The notes: generated by a model not told the origin, from the letters alone. 64,000 bases of DNA from Nocardia terpenica (GCF_013186535.1 NZ_JABMCZ010000002.1:1116001-1180000), one strand, 5' to 3'; counted from the stretch's first letter, positions 8,153-18,125 are shown. Made by a program: numbers and translations.

Positions 8153-8592
8153 CGTCACCCCTCTACCACAATCAAGGGAGATTTCCCAAACACCTTGGTA
8201 GAGCCAGTATCTCATTCACTTGGGTTCACCCCCAACCATGATCATCGACCGGGGTTTCTTGTCAGATTCTTGTCGCCGAAACCCTCGACAGATTGTCGAC
8301 TCACCGCGCATCAACGCACCCCGTAGGCTGGGATCAGCCAGTCAGGCAATGCTGCGATGTGGCGGTGGGCTCCGACTCGACACAGCGACCACGGACCAGA
8401 TTGCGGATGTCCGCAACGTGGCTGTTCAGCAACAAATCTCACGCAATACCGCGTCCGAAATTAGAGCCGAGATAGTTCGTAGTCGGCATTCCTCTGTGCA
8501 GTGTCGACAACGGACGGTCGACAGAACCGCGACCTATCGACCCGCGCAAACACGAACCCCCAGGCCGCCCTACCCCTCTGACCAGGGGTATA
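8153..8592. other. Left-end arm region, no gene seen
   Basis: No credible coding sequence. It holds an inverted repeat CTCTACCA ... TGGTAGAG just inside the att core (about 8162-8210), the arm-type site at 8256-8279 and a further TTGTC-like motif at about 8285-8300. This is consistent with the attP arm of the element. Confidence 0.5.
8256..8279. repeat. Integrase arm-type site, P arm
   Basis: Two CTTGTC units 11 bp apart, matching 8036-8059 at 21 of 24 positions in direct orientation. It lies 103 bp inside the att core on the left end of copy 2. Confidence 0.55.
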
Positions 8593-9231
8593 TCGCACCG
8601 CACCACTCGGTTGCTCGCCCTGTATACGGGTTTCCAGGGGGTTTTCACCATCGTGGCGTTCGGCATCGTGTTTCGTGAAGCACCCACCGAGGCCCAGTCA
8701 CCCCGGAGACTGCGGACGACCACAGCAGCTGCCTGCCTGCTGCCCGGTCCAGAGGTGGGATGTACCCCTCCCGCCCCCTCTTGGGCCTGCCCTCGGCGTA
8801 CAGGCCGGTTCCGCGCGCGCCAGGGGGAAGGGGGGCCAATTCATGCGAGTGTTCTTTCCAACTCGGCAGGACTCGGCCTCGGATGTTCGAGAGCAGGCCA
8901 CGCGAAGGCTGAGAGCCCCCGTCCCCCTGTTGCGCGCGAAAGTGGCGTTTGTGCCCGAGGGTGCGCACGGCAGGACTGAAAAGGGGGCAGTCCGCCACCC
9001 GTGCGCCGGGTTTCCGGGCGGATCGCTTCGAGAACCGAGGCTCTAGATCGCTCTCTGACGCACGAACTCGCTTGACCCATACCTAGGTACGGCCCGAAAC
9101 CGCTGTAGTGAGGCAGTTCTCGCGACCCGTAAATCCGTACAAGCTCACCCCTGCTGTGCATGACGCTCGGCCGGTGCCCAAGCGGGGGTTATGAGGCCGG
9201 GGCACGGGCGAGTTGCCCCGCCTGGATGTCG
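8593..9231. other. Conserved non-coding left-end block, copy 2
   Basis: Long stretches match the tRNA-Arg element at 28086-28640 (for example 8692-8765 against 28188-28260, nearly identical), although the two elements have different cargo and integrases. Indels between them are not in multiples of three. Candidate roles are replication origin, transfer or packaging site, or a structured RNA; the sequence alone does not decide. Confidence 0.65.
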
Positions 9232-10071
9232 CTACGGCTTGTCGGTCGCCCGGAGCGCCTTCAGGATTAACTCTCGGCTTGGGCCTACGCCGACCGCCTG
9301 ACTCGCGAGTTGGGTGAAGGTTCGCTCGTACAGTTCGATCTCACGGGGCTGGGTGATCGTTGACTCTGCGGTAATGGTCTCGATCATCACCGTTGTTTGG
9401 TCGTAGATTGCGAACTCTGTTGTGCGGTAGAAGAACTGGGCTGACATCGGCACTACGGCGATGACTGTGCTAGGCAGAGCCATGACCTCCAGTAAGTGCG
9501 AAAGCTGTTCGCGCATCACGTCATTGCTGCCCACGGTTGCGTACAGCGCCGGTTCGCCGACGAGGAAGTAGAACCGATGTCGGCCGCGCCGCAGGATGGT
9601 CTGACGTTTCATCCCGTGCCGTGACAGCGGCGTCAAGGTCTTGACTGATGTGAAGGGAAGTCCGCCGCAGCCGTCAGGATGGCGCGGGCATAGTTCGGGG
9701 TCTGCAACAGACCGTGAATGACTTGCGGGTCATAGCTGCGGATGAGTTCGGTACGGGCTTCAAGATCTCCGATCTCACCTTGGTGGCGGGCGTGCCCGGT
9801 GCCTACAATCCGTCGCCACTCCATCCACGCGGCGTTGACGTTCCGGAGGGTGGCCCGGAGATCTGGGTAGGCAAGTTCTGCGCCAGTGAGCCGACACCAT
9901 TGTTGGAGGTCGGCCTCGGTGAGGGAGTGCGCGCCGTTCTCGATCCGCGAAACCTTGGATGCGGACCAACCAGCCTGATCGGCGAGCTGATAAGCCCGCA
10001 GGTGCGCCGCAAGCCGGAGATCACGGAGGCCGTGCCCCCAGATCGCGGCGAGCCTGTCGAACATCTGTCAC
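9232..10071 (-). pseudogene. Scr1-type XRE/DUF5753 regulator, frameshifted copy
   Basis: Same gene as 445-1281 but with three 1-bp insertions (near 9614, 9650 and 10028) that split it into fragments of 134 and 143 codons. The insertions are in C or G runs and the rest is identical, which looks more like uncorrected sequencing error than decay. Confidence 0.75.
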
Positions 10072-10138
10072 TTCATGTAATCGCCGTGTCGGATCGCCTT
10101 GTCCCACAACTGGTCACGAAGACCCGCGTAATGACCGG

Positions 10139-10582
10139 TTAGTGCCGGTCGGTACTTGCGACCCAACCGGGGAGCGCGGTCCCGTCCTGTTCGAAGACAG
10201 TCCACGCTACGAGATCTTCATCGAACAACCACCAGTCATCATCGGGCAGCCCGGCCGGGTGCGTCATTCTCGGAAGCCAGCGGATGTCTTCACCCGCGAC
10301 CAGGCTTCCCGGCACCGTCGATGCAGCGAACCGGATGTAATCCGTGTGAGGCTCGGTCACGATGCTAACCCGCTGCACTGTAGTTCCGGCGCTGGTGACA
10401 TCCCGCATCAGCGCATACCACTGCGCAGTAAAAGCAGGATCGAGGGGCATCCCTGCCAGGAACCGTTGCAGGGCTTCGGCTTCGCCGGGTACCCCGGTGT
10501 AGTCGTCTCGTACCTCCAGATGGAACGCGCGCCGATAGCTGCGAAACGCAGTCACCAGGTCATCGAATCCCATGTGGTGCAT
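10139..10582 (-). pseudogene. DUF6879 protein, C-terminally frameshifted copy
   Basis: Counterpart of 1278-1793. A pair of compensating indels near 10255-10270 changes three residues (NDA to MTH), and a missing G near 10147 shifts the end so that the protein stops after 147 residues, losing the last 25. One true substitution (G to T, near 10366) also occurs. Confidence 0.7.
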
Positions 10583-10596
10583 CGGGCCTCCGTTCA

Positions 10597-10890
10597 TCAC
10601 CGATCGGCACTTCCACAGCGGTCCTCGTGGGCAGGCGGCTTGATCACCTCGAGGGCCTCGGTGTCGGTGATCGGATTGCCGGTGAGAGTGAACGTACCGT
10701 GCCCGCTGTCGTGCAGCTTGGCACCGAGACAGGTTCCACGCTTCAGGAACCGGATCAACCGATGCGGTATCTCGATAGTGTCTGGTTGGTCGGTACGCCA
10801 GCCTTGGACAACGTAGGTGTCCCGATCGCTGCGGTACAGGGTGGGTGATTGACCATTCACGGAGTCTCCGCCGAGCCATTCGAGCTTCAT
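10597..10890 (-). pseudogene. First gene of Scr1-type operon, frameshifted copy
   Basis: Counterpart of 1771-2100. One extra C near 10622 changes the last residues and ends the frame 12 codons early (97 instead of 109 aa). Confidence 0.65.
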
Positions 10891-11136
10891 GGGAGCTTCC
10901 CCCTTGATGTCGTGAACTTGCACTGACTGATCAATCGTCCCGAGCATCAGCAGTGTTGGTCAACATTCTGTGCAAGATAGTGCAAGATTCTCGACCCCAG
11001 TCGCATCCGGTTCGTAGCGTCGGGGTGTGGCGCTCGGGGCTGGCAAGAGCCCGGTCCGGTCCAGTCGACAGGGACCGCGTCTTCCTGGCCCTGAGCTGCC
11101 CTCACGAATCCGCGAGGGGACGCATAGGGGTTTGCC

Positions 11137-11302
11137 ATGACCGCACGTTCGAGGCACGTTCGTCTTTCCCGGTGGAATGGTGCAAGTCGCCGCCTACGAC
11201 GACGACACCGAGGACAATCCGGGGGTCTACCTCGAACTCCACAACCACACCGGGGCCGCGAGCAGGGAGCGCGACGACGGCACCGACGTGGAGGCGGGGT
11301 GA
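11137..11302 (+). pseudogene. Small acidic protein, frameshifted copy
   Basis: Counterpart of 2341-2505. The fifth and sixth codons differ (CGAGGCACG instead of CGAGAACG), which shifts the frame. The homologous gene in the tRNA-Arg element agrees with copy 1, so copy 2 carries the change. Confidence 0.7.
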
Positions 11303-11607
11303 TGCGTCCCGTCGCGGTCGGGTACCTCCACCGAGGCGTATCCGGTGTCCGGCAATCCTGGGACGAAGAGCAAATACGGTCGCTGGCACGCAGATTCGGC
11401 TACAACCTCGCCAAGATCGTGACATTCGGGGAACACACCGACGCGCCGACACAGCGCCTGTGCACGGTCGTGGCACGGATGCACGCGGCAGCGGTGATCA
11501 CCCCGAGCGTGCTGCACTTCGATACCGCCGAAGTCCCGGCCGAGCTGATCCGGGTTGCCGCTGTGGTGACCGTGGACACTCAGGCTACCTACGCCCGCAC
11601 CGGCTGA
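11302..11607 (+). CDS. Resolvase-N-like small protein (copy 2)
   Basis: No difference found from 2505-2810. 101 aa, with the GYNLAK and AAVITPS blocks of a serine-recombinase-like fold without a clear catalytic serine context. It remains intact although the gene before it is shifted in this copy. Confidence 0.65.
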   Translation: MRPVAVGYLHRGVSGVRQSWDEEQIRSLARRFGYNLAKIVTFGEHTDAPTQRLCTVVARMHAAAVITPSVLHFDTAEVPAELIRVAAVVTVDTQATYARTG

Positions 11608-11667
11608 GCGGCTACTCCCGTGCCCCCTCGTTTTCGCCGAAACCGACACGTGTTCAAGGGGAGTCGC

Positions 11668-11886
11668 ATGTCCCGTCGTACTTCGATCGACCTCACCGCT
11701 GACGAGCTGCCGCCGTTCCGTCCTCGCACGACGCAGCAGGCCGAGCCCTGCCCGGAAATCCGCCGCGCCTGGTACGCGGCCAGAGCCCAAGCCTGGGACG
11801 ACTGGGTGAGGCAGCGCCCCAGCCGATCCCACGTAGCCGAGCAACGCGGCTGGGGGCACCGTGCACTCGTGTGGGGGTGGTGGTGA
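11668..11886 (+). CDS. Hypothetical protein, 72 aa (copy 2)
   Basis: Same as 2871-3089: basic, tryptophan-rich, coupled to the following gene by TGATG. Confidence 0.6.
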   Translation: MSRRTSIDLTADELPPFRPRTTQQAEPCPEIRRAWYAARAQAWDDWVRQRPSRSHVAEQRGWGHRALVWGWW

Positions 11887-12389
11887 TGCCTGTGGTGTGC
11901 GTCGGGTCGCCACTGTCCCCGCCGGGGCCGCTGCCCGGATCGAATCCGTTCCTGGCTGTGATGACCCACGACAACCCCGAAGACACACCGATTCTGCGCC
12001 TGTCGGTGGGCCTGTACCGGCTGTGGACGACGCACCTCGAGCTGACGGACGGGGCAGCGCGGGGGCCGATGGTGGACGAGATCTCCGATGGTATGGACGT
12101 GTTCTGCTTCCTGCTCGACCGCGAGGCCGCCGCTTGTCTGGCCGAGGGGCCGTTCCCGCGCCCGGACGCCCCACTGGCGAAATACCCCTACAGCATCCGG
12201 GTTACGGCGCTGACGCGGACCTGCGCGATGGCGAACTACCTCAGCCGCCACGGCAAGCCCAGCAGGGACGCGCTGGGTGCCTCCCTGCGAGCCGCGCTCA
12301 ACTTGGACAAGCTGGTAGAAGCAGTCAACCAGGGGGCCGTCAAACTGAGTACCGTCGAGCAGCCCCTCACCACCGAGGTACACAACTGA
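11886..12389 (+). CDS. Hypothetical protein, 167 aa (copy 2)
   Basis: Same as 3089-3592: last gene of the small-gene operon, no recognised family. Confidence 0.65.
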   Translation: MPVVCVGSPLSPPGPLPGSNPFLAVMTHDNPEDTPILRLSVGLYRLWTTHLELTDGAARGPMVDEISDGMDVFCFLLDREAAACLAEGPFPRPDAPLAKYPYSIRVTALTRTCAMANYLSRHGKPSRDALGASLRAALNLDKLVEAVNQGAVKLSTVEQPLTTEVHN

Positions 12390-12400
12390 CCGCGCGGTAA

Positions 12401-12434
12401 AAAAGCTGCGGGACTAGCTGTGATGAGTCCCGCA
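12401..12434. terminator. Bidirectional intrinsic terminator (copy 2)
   Basis: Inverted repeat TGCGGGACT / AGTCCCGCA with an A-run to its left and a T-run to its right, as in copy 1. Confidence 0.7.
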
Positions 12435-12609
12435 CTCCGACCCCGTAATTTTTTCGGCACTCCCCGGCAGGGCCACCGACACCGAGTAGCGCCCGCAGCC
12501 TGTGCGCCTGGCCTCTATTCGCAAAATGGGGGCGAGATGCGGCAAGCCCCGCCCCTCGGCTGGGATAGCGGAAGGGCGAGGCGTGTCGGTGGGGGGTGCT
12601 GCTGGTTGG

Positions 12610-13962
12610 TCAGGCGGCGTCGGGGGTGACCGGTTGCCCGCTGCCGATCCAGTAGCCGACCTTAGCGCCGGGCGTGCGCGGCAGATACCCATGGTTCCCG
12701 GAAACCCGTCCGGAGCCGTCCGGAGCCGCCTGCGCAAGGGTTGACCTGCGCGAATCCTCGGACGCCTCTGCCGTAGCGGACATGTCCGTGCCGGGGAAGG
12801 TGTCCGAGTGTTCGCGCTGGTCGTGGCTGTGGTGGACGGCTTGGACGGGTTCGGACGGCTTCTGTGGGCGAGGGGGCAGGTAGCGGTCGAACGCGTCGAG
12901 GAAGTCGACTCGCCGATACCCGCGCTCGGTCTTGTCCGGGTTGTGGCCGGTCTTGATCTCGTACGCCTTGAGGCGGTGCCCGAGTTTGGACGGGTTGAGT
13001 TCCCAGTCCTCCCAAGGCGATTCCTCGACCGCGCGCAACTGGTCGCACAGTGCTTGGGACTTGATGAATGACAGCCCGGTCACCGCGAAGACGTCCCGGA
13101 TGTCGGCGAGCAGCTTCATATTGGGGGAGGTGGTGTCGTTGTCGTCCTCGGCCGCGGACACCATCTCCGCTGCGGCGGTCCGGGCAGTGTGCGGCCAGTG
13201 CCCACCGGCCATGTCCGCGACCGCGATCAACGGCTCCCACACATCGGCGGCGCGGTCCTCCACCCCCAAATCCGCAGGCTCGTAACCGGTGATCGGTTCG
13301 CGCACCTGATCGGCCCACTGCGCCAGCCCATCACGAGCCGAATGCAGGGCGGGCCGGTCGCGAGTACCACGGAACGGTTTGACCTTCTCCGAGTCCTTGC
13401 GCCGCCGCATCACCACCACCACGGCCCGGTCTTCGATGGTGTCTGGCATGCGCCCGATCCCGGCCAGAGCGGCCATGGCGTAGGTGTTGAACTCGGTCGG
13501 CTCATGGTTCGGCCCGGACACTCGCCCGTAGGTCATGCCGCGCTGGAACCCGGCATTGAGCAGCCCGCGCAGCTCCTCGTTGTTCTCGGCGACCTTCTTG
13601 GACCCGAAAATGGTATCGGCCTCGTCGAACAACAGGGTCGGGGGCGGATCGGCGTCCAGGGACCGGAAGACGTAGGCCACCGACGCGTTCACCGTCCGCA
13701 ACGGGTTGTAGACCAAGCCGTCGACCACTTCCAGCAGCCGGGACTTGCCCGAGCGCTTCTCCGCCGACCGCACCACCAGACGCGGCGCGTACTCGAACCC
13801 GGACACCAGATGTGTTGCCGCGACCCACAACACCACCCCGTCCAGCGCCGATTGCGACGGCAGCACGCAGTAGCGGCAGATCAGTTCCCGCACCTGATCG
13901 AGGACGACCGCGCCGTCCAGGGGTGCCACGTGGGCATTGGCGTAATCCACCGGTTCGCTCAC
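12610..13962 (-). CDS. DUF3631 P-loop ATPase (copy 2)
   Basis: 450 aa, no difference found from 3813-5165. Walker A AEKRSGKS and Walker B LLFDEAD are present. GTG start overlapping the prim-pol stop. Confidence 0.8.
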   Translation of the reverse strand: MSEPVDYANAHVAPLDGAVVLDQVRELICRYCVLPSQSALDGVVLWVAATHLVSGFEYAPRLVVRSAEKRSGKSRLLEVVDGLVYNPLRTVNASVAYVFRSLDADPPPTLLFDEADTIFGSKKVAENNEELRGLLNAGFQRGMTYGRVSGPNHEPTEFNTYAMAALAGIGRMPDTIEDRAVVVVMRRRKDSEKVKPFRGTRDRPALHSARDGLAQWADQVREPITGYEPADLGVEDRAADVWEPLIAVADMAGGHWPHTARTAAAEMVSAAEDDNDTTSPNMKLLADIRDVFAVTGLSFIKSQALCDQLRAVEESPWEDWELNPSKLGHRLKAYEIKTGHNPDKTERGYRRVDFLDAFDRYLPPRPQKPSEPVQAVHHSHDQREHSDTFPGTDMSATAEASEDSRRSTLAQAAPDGSGRVSGNHGYLPRTPGAKVGYWIGSGQPVTPDAA

Positions 13963-14729
13963 AGGGTCCTCCGTTCCGCCGACGCGAGCGTCCGTTCGAT
14001 CTCGAGCAGCGACAACCCCACCGCCACCCCGGCATCGGTCAGCGCGTCCAGCACCGCCGCGTCACCACCCTCACGCCAAGCACACGACGCAGCCCAGAAC
14101 AACACCGAATTCCGTTGCCCTGGTTGAGCCTCGGCCACCGCGCGCACCAACCCCGCACCCGAGGACGCCGACCGCGCCGACACCCGCCCAGCGGGCCGCA
14201 CCGCCGCCGGGACACGCACCCGCTCCCGCAGATGTTCGGGCAGCATCGCGATCGGCGCACGATTGAGCCACCGATACCGATCCCCGGACGAGTGCACACT
14301 CGGCGGGGCCACCACATAGCCCGAATGGGTCTTGATATCGACCCCGTCCGCGTCGGCCAGCCGCCCCCGCACGGCACCCGCACAGCGGAACCACACATGC
14401 CAGCCACCCCCGCCCGTGCGCGCGGTCCACGTCTCCGGGAGCATCCCGAGCGCCTCGAGGCTGCCCCCGTTACGCGGGTCCACATCCAACACCACCACCC
14501 CCGGTTGCGGGCGAATCCCGATGTTGCGCAACGGGTCCCGCTGCCACCACCGCTCGATCACCTGCGGATCGGTCGTCGCGTCGCCCTTGCCGTGCTCAGT
14601 AACAGGCACCTTGCCCCGAGGGGCCAGCGGCAGCACCGCCAGCTCGGCACGCGCGTACCCGAGCGCATGATCCAGCAGCGACCCACCGCCCTCATCAGCT
14701 GCGGCCCGTCCTGCGGTATGCTCGTTCAC
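13959..14729 (-). CDS. Prim-pol (copy 2)
   Basis: 256 aa, no difference found from 5162-5932, with the DxD pair in LDVDPRNGG. A functional second copy would give two replication modules in one array. Confidence 0.85.
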   Translation of the reverse strand: MNEHTAGRAAADEGGGSLLDHALGYARAELAVLPLAPRGKVPVTEHGKGDATTDPQVIERWWQRDPLRNIGIRPQPGVVVLDVDPRNGGSLEALGMLPETWTARTGGGGWHVWFRCAGAVRGRLADADGVDIKTHSGYVVAPPSVHSSGDRYRWLNRAPIAMLPEHLRERVRVPAAVRPAGRVSARSASSGAGLVRAVAEAQPGQRNSVLFWAASCAWREGGDAAVLDALTDAGVAVGLSLLEIERTLASAERRTL

Positions 14730-14818
14730 GAGTTTCGAACATCCTTCCTGGTAGTGGGGTGTGCGTTTTGGCCCTGGCCCGTGCTGCGAACACGGACCGG
14801 GGCCTTTCTTCGTCGGGC

Positions 14819-14989
14819 TCACTCGCCCTTGATCCACCTGGTCAGATCCTCCGGGAAGATCCGCCACCGCCCCTTCGGCGCTGTCCGCTGGTACCCCTTC
14901 AACTCCCCTGCCAGCAGCGCGGCATAGATCGAGTTCTGGTGGCACCCTGCCGCCTGCGCCGCCTGCGCGGGACTCATCGGAGTGGTCAT
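14819..14989 (-). CDS. xis: Excisionase-like protein (copy 2)
   Basis: 56 aa, same as 6022-6192, HTH_17/AlpA type. It lies about 90 bp upstream of the prim-pol start in the same direction. Confidence 0.7.
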   Translation of the reverse strand: MTTPMSPAQAAQAAGCHQNSIYAALLAGELKGYQRTAPKGRWRIFPEDLTRWIKGE

Positions 14990-15094
14990 CAACGCCCCTT
15001 CATCAACAAACATCATCGGTGCCATTTCGGCACCGTTCTTGCACCTTCATTCACACAGTAGCACCCCGGTACGCCAAGACCTTTCCACTTAACA

Positions 15095-15106
15095 CCCCAA
15101 TTGGGG
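15095..15106. promoter_or_regulatory. Palindromic candidate operator (copy 2)
   Basis: CCCCAATTGGGG between the divergent xis and XRE-int operons, as at 6298-6309. Confidence 0.45.
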
Positions 15107-15166
15107 GCAATAAATGATAGTATTCCCGCACCGAGAGTGAATGAGCAGGGAAGAAGGTGATACGCA

Positions 15167-15649
15167 ATGAACCATGAAAGTGGCGATGATCACATTGACA
15201 GGGTTGAGGACGACACCGCGCCCGAGGGGTACAGAGACGACGATATCCAGTGGCTGCTGCACCAGGCGCGACGAGGCAACCGGTTGGACCTGGCCGATCG
15301 GATGGCGGTTGCGGGCTGGGTGATGGCCGGACGCAAGATGCTGGGGCTGACTCAGCGTCGCCTCGGCGAGTTGTCCGGCGTTCCGTTGCGCACGATCAAG
15401 CACATGGAGGCAGGCGGTGTACCGCAGACCTCGACCATGCTGGCGCTGGTCGATGGCATCGCTACCGCGCAGGAGGAAATGCAGCCGAGCCCCCCACAGG
15501 ACCGTGAGCCCAGCGACGCCATGCAGATGTTCATCGAGACCGTGGGGCCGATGTTCCAAGAGCTCTCACCGCAGGCGCAGGGCCAAGCGCTCCGCAAGTT
15601 CGTACTGTTCTTGAACGAAGAGATATTGAAGGACAAAGAGGGGGAGTAG
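15167..15649 (+). CDS. XRE-family regulator upstream of integrase (copy 2)
   Basis: 160 aa, same as 6370-6852; stop overlaps the integrase GTG. Confidence 0.8.
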   Translation: MNHESGDDHIDRVEDDTAPEGYRDDDIQWLLHQARRGNRLDLADRMAVAGWVMAGRKMLGLTQRRLGELSGVPLRTIKHMEAGGVPQTSTMLALVDGIATAQEEMQPSPPQDREPSDAMQMFIETVGPMFQELSPQAQGQALRKFVLFLNEEILKDKEGE

Positions 15650-16878
15650 TGGCGTCCGTCCACGAGTACACGGTCAAGCCGGACCCGAAGATCAAGGGTG
15701 ACAAGGGGATTCGGTATCGCGTCGCCTACGACAAGCCCAACGGCAAGCCGACGAGCAAGCGCGGATTTCTGCGGAAGGGGGAGGCCAACGCCTTCGCCAA
15801 CACGGTCGAGGTCAAGAAGATGGCCGGAGAGTACGTGGCCCCGGCACTGGGCCGCGTCACGGTCAGATCGTTAGCCCAGGCATGGCTACGCGGCAAGAAA
15901 GCGAGCACCGCCCCATCGAACTACCGGACCCTCGAGGCCGCGTGGCGTAACCATGTCGAACCGCGCTGGGGTGCTGTACGACTCGCCGACATCAGCGTGG
16001 AGGGCGTGGAGGAATGGATCACAGATATGCGCCTGGCCGCCCTGGAGAGAGCGGCGAGTCAGAAGGCCAAGGGGCGCAAGGTCTCCGACGGGGCAACCAC
16101 CATCATCCGCGCCTACGGCGTTCTAGCCGGAATTCTCGACGCGGCCGTGAAAGCGAAGCGCATCAACAAAAACACAGCCCGCGGCGTTGAGAACCTGCCG
16201 GACAAGACGAAGAGGCGGCACGTGTACCTGACATCCGCCGATGTGCAGCGGCTCGCCAAGGAGTCTGGACAGCATCGGTTGCTCGTGCTCATGCTCGCTT
16301 ACTGCGGCCCCCGGTGGGGTGAGCTGATCGCCCTGCGGGTCCGTGATATCGACTTCCGGCGGGCACGGCTCACGGTGGCCGACAACGCGGTACAACTCGG
16401 CGTCGATCATGCAGCGGGCCAGACCAAGGGCAAGGAGATCCGGACGGTTCCCGTGCCCCAATTCATCCTCGATCAGCTGCGGACACACGTGAAGGGCAAG
16501 AGCCGAGACGCACTCGTGTTCCCGAATCCCAACGACCCCAAGCAGTACCTACCACGACCGAAGTCGAAAGATGGCTGGTTCTCCGGAGCCGTGAAGCGCT
16601 CCAAGGTGCAGCCGATCACCCCGCACGATCTGCGCCACACCTGTGCCTCGCTGGCCGTGTCGGCGGGTGCTAACGTTCTCGCGCTGGCCCGGCTGCTCGG
16701 ACACAAGGACGCCAAGGAGACCTTGAACACCTACGCGGACTTGTTCGATGACGACTTGGACCGGGTAGCCACCGCGATGAACGAGAAGTACTCGCGCCGC
16801 GCCGACAAGCCCGCGACAACGCCCGGCGGATGTTCTTGTCAAAATCTTGTCACCGAGCCCGATCAGACGGCTGCATGA
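15649..16878 (+). CDS. int: Tyrosine integrase (copy 2)
   Basis: 409 aa, same as 6852-8081 with the complete R-K-H-R-H-Y set. This copy lies next to the intact tRNA-Ser and attR. Confidence 0.93.
   Translation: MASVHEYTVKPDPKIKGDKGIRYRVAYDKPNGKPTSKRGFLRKGEANAFANTVEVKKMAGEYVAPALGRVTVRSLAQAWLRGKKASTAPSNYRTLEAAWRNHVEPRWGAVRLADISVEGVEEWITDMRLAALERAASQKAKGRKVSDGATTIIRAYGVLAGILDAAVKAKRINKNTARGVENLPDKTKRRHVYLTSADVQRLAKESGQHRLLVLMLAYCGPRWGELIALRVRDIDFRRARLTVADNAVQLGVDHAAGQTKGKEIRTVPVPQFILDQLRTHVKGKSRDALVFPNPNDPKQYLPRPKSKDGWFSGAVKRSKVQPITPHDLRHTCASLAVSAGANVLALARLLGHKDAKETLNTYADLFDDDLDRVATAMNEKYSRRADKPATTPGGCSCQNLVTEPDQTAA
16833..16856. repeat. Integrase arm-type site (copy 2, right end)
   Basis: CTTGTCA pair with 11-bp period inside the 3' end of int, as at 8036-8059. 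Confidence 0.5.
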
Positions 16879-16924
16879 TCAAGAAATAAGCCCCTGACCT
16901 GCGCTGGCAGGCCAAGGGCGTTGG

Positions 16925-17012
16925 CGGTGGCGGAGGGATTTGAACCCTCGGTGGGGGGATACCCCACACACGCTTTCGAGGCGTGCTCCTTAGGCCGCTC
17001 GGACACGCCACC
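16925..17012 (-). tRNA. tRNA-Ser(CGA)
   Basis: An 88-nt class II tRNA. Acceptor GGTGGCG/CGCCACC, anticodon loop CTCGAAA giving CGA (codon UCG), long variable arm and T arm GAGGG-TTCAAAT-CCCTC. CCA is not encoded. Its 3' 25 nt are the attachment core of the element, and integration leaves the gene intact. Confidence 0.95.
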
Positions 17013-17066
17013 GCAGGTGACTTTACCGGACCACCCGGCGAATCCCGAAATCGGCCGGGCGGGGGG

Positions 17067-17528
17067 TCAGTGGCGCTGAGCGCGGAAGAAGGCGTCCAGC
17101 GTTGCGGCACACTCGGTTTCGAGGATGCCGCCGCGGACCTGGGGGCGGTGGTTGAGACGACGATCACGGACCACGTCCCAGAGCGAGCCGACCGCGCCGG
17201 TCTTGGGTTCCCAGGCGCCGAAGACCAGGCGCTCGACCCGGGCCAGGACGAGCGCGCCCGCGCACATGGTGCACGGCTCCAGCGTCACCGCCAGGGTCGC
17301 GCCTTCCAGCCGCCAGCCGTCACCGGCCACCTCGGCGGCGCGGCGCAGCGCCAGCACCTCCGCGTGCGCGGTCGGGTCGCCGAGGGCCTCGCGGGCGTTC
17401 GCGGCGCGCGCGAGTTCGCGGCCCGATGCGTCGAAAACCACGGCACCGACGGGCACGTCCCGCGGATCGGCGGCACGGGCCGCCGACAAAGCGGCGCGGA
17501 TCAATTCCTCGTCGGTGCGCTCGGTCAC
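17067..17528 (-). CDS. tadA: tRNA adenosine(34) deaminase
   Basis: A 153-aa member of the cytidine/deoxycytidylate deaminase fold. It converts A34 to inosine in tRNA-Arg(ACG), a tRNA encoded in this same window. Zinc ligands and the catalytic Glu are in HAE (about residues 54-56) and PCTMC (about 84-88). The length is normal. Its start overlaps the stop of the upstream partner by 4 bp. Confidence 0.93.
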   Translation of the reverse strand: MTERTDEELIRAALSAARAADPRDVPVGAVVFDASGRELARAANAREALGDPTAHAEVLALRRAAEVAGDGWRLEGATLAVTLEPCTMCAGALVLARVERLVFGAWEPKTGAVGSLWDVVRDRRLNHRPQVRGGILETECAATLDAFFRAQRH

Positions 17529-18067
17529 CGATTCGGCATCTTGTCCAGCACCTCGGACAATTCGCCTGCGAAACCCAGGCGCTGGGCGATCATGCCGAGC
17601 TGTTCGTCCGGGTACAGGTCGGTTTCGGCGAGGATCACGCTGAGCACGGGCTCGGGCAGACCCAGGTCGGACAGAACACCCAGATCACCCTCCTCCCAGG
17701 GCTCGATGTCGTCGAGTTCGTCGGGATCGATGTCGGGGATCTCGATATTCAACGCCTCGAGCACATCCGCGGCGATGTCATAGTCGATTGCGGCCGTGGC
17801 ATCCGAGATCAGCATGCGGCTGCCGGTCGGGGCGGGCCGCAACACGATGAAGAATTCGTCATCGACATCGAGCAGGCCGAATACCGCCCCGGTGCTACGC
17901 AGCGCGCGCAGTTCGTTCTCGGCCGCCGCCAAACTGGTCAGGGCCGCGGGACTGAGCGGACTGCATCGCCATTTGCTTTCTTCACGGACAACCGCCACTG
18001 CGAACCCCTCGACGTCGTCGAATTCGTCCGACGCCGCCCTGTTCGTGCCCGAGCGCTGTGCTGCCAT
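17525..18067 (-). CDS. tRNA adenosine deaminase-associated protein
   Basis: A 180-aa acidic protein with the actinobacterial TadA-associated layout: an N-terminal EGFAVAVVREESKWRC stretch and a C-terminal helical region (LYPDEQLGMIAQRLGFAGEL). It always pairs with tadA in this group; its role is not established. Divergent from tyrA, with about 60 bp between the starts. Confidence 0.85.
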   Translation of the reverse strand: MAAQRSGTNRAASDEFDDVEGFAVAVVREESKWRCSPLSPAALTSLAAAENELRALRSTGAVFGLLDVDDEFFIVLRPAPTGSRMLISDATAAIDYDIAADVLEALNIEIPDIDPDELDDIEPWEEGDLGVLSDLGLPEPVLSVILAETDLYPDEQLGMIAQRLGFAGELSEVLDKMPNR

Positions 18068-18125
18068 GGCCGCAACGGTAGTCCGCTTCGGGCTGATTGT
18101 TGAAGTCGTATGGGAATCTGGTCGG

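Larger units (their letters stand above)
8153..16949. mobile_element. Integrative element, copy 2 (complete, 8,797 bp)
   Basis: Complete unit from the middle att to attR in the intact tRNA-Ser. From 11,158 to 16,949 no difference from copy 1 was found. In 8,788-11,157 there are about 18 differences, nearly all 1-bp indels in short homopolymers. These break the Scr1-type operon and the first small gene. Confidence 0.85.

Noticed and set aside
8439..8998. Frames of 94-122 codons across the conserved left block
   Set aside because: Comparison with 28086-28640 shows single-base indels and no conserved frame, so the block is treated as non-coding.
9232..11302. Interpreting copy 2 genes as true pseudogenes under decay
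   Set aside because: Changes are almost only 1-bp run-length differences confined to one segment, and the third element supports copy 1 at the informative sites; error is the simpler explanation.
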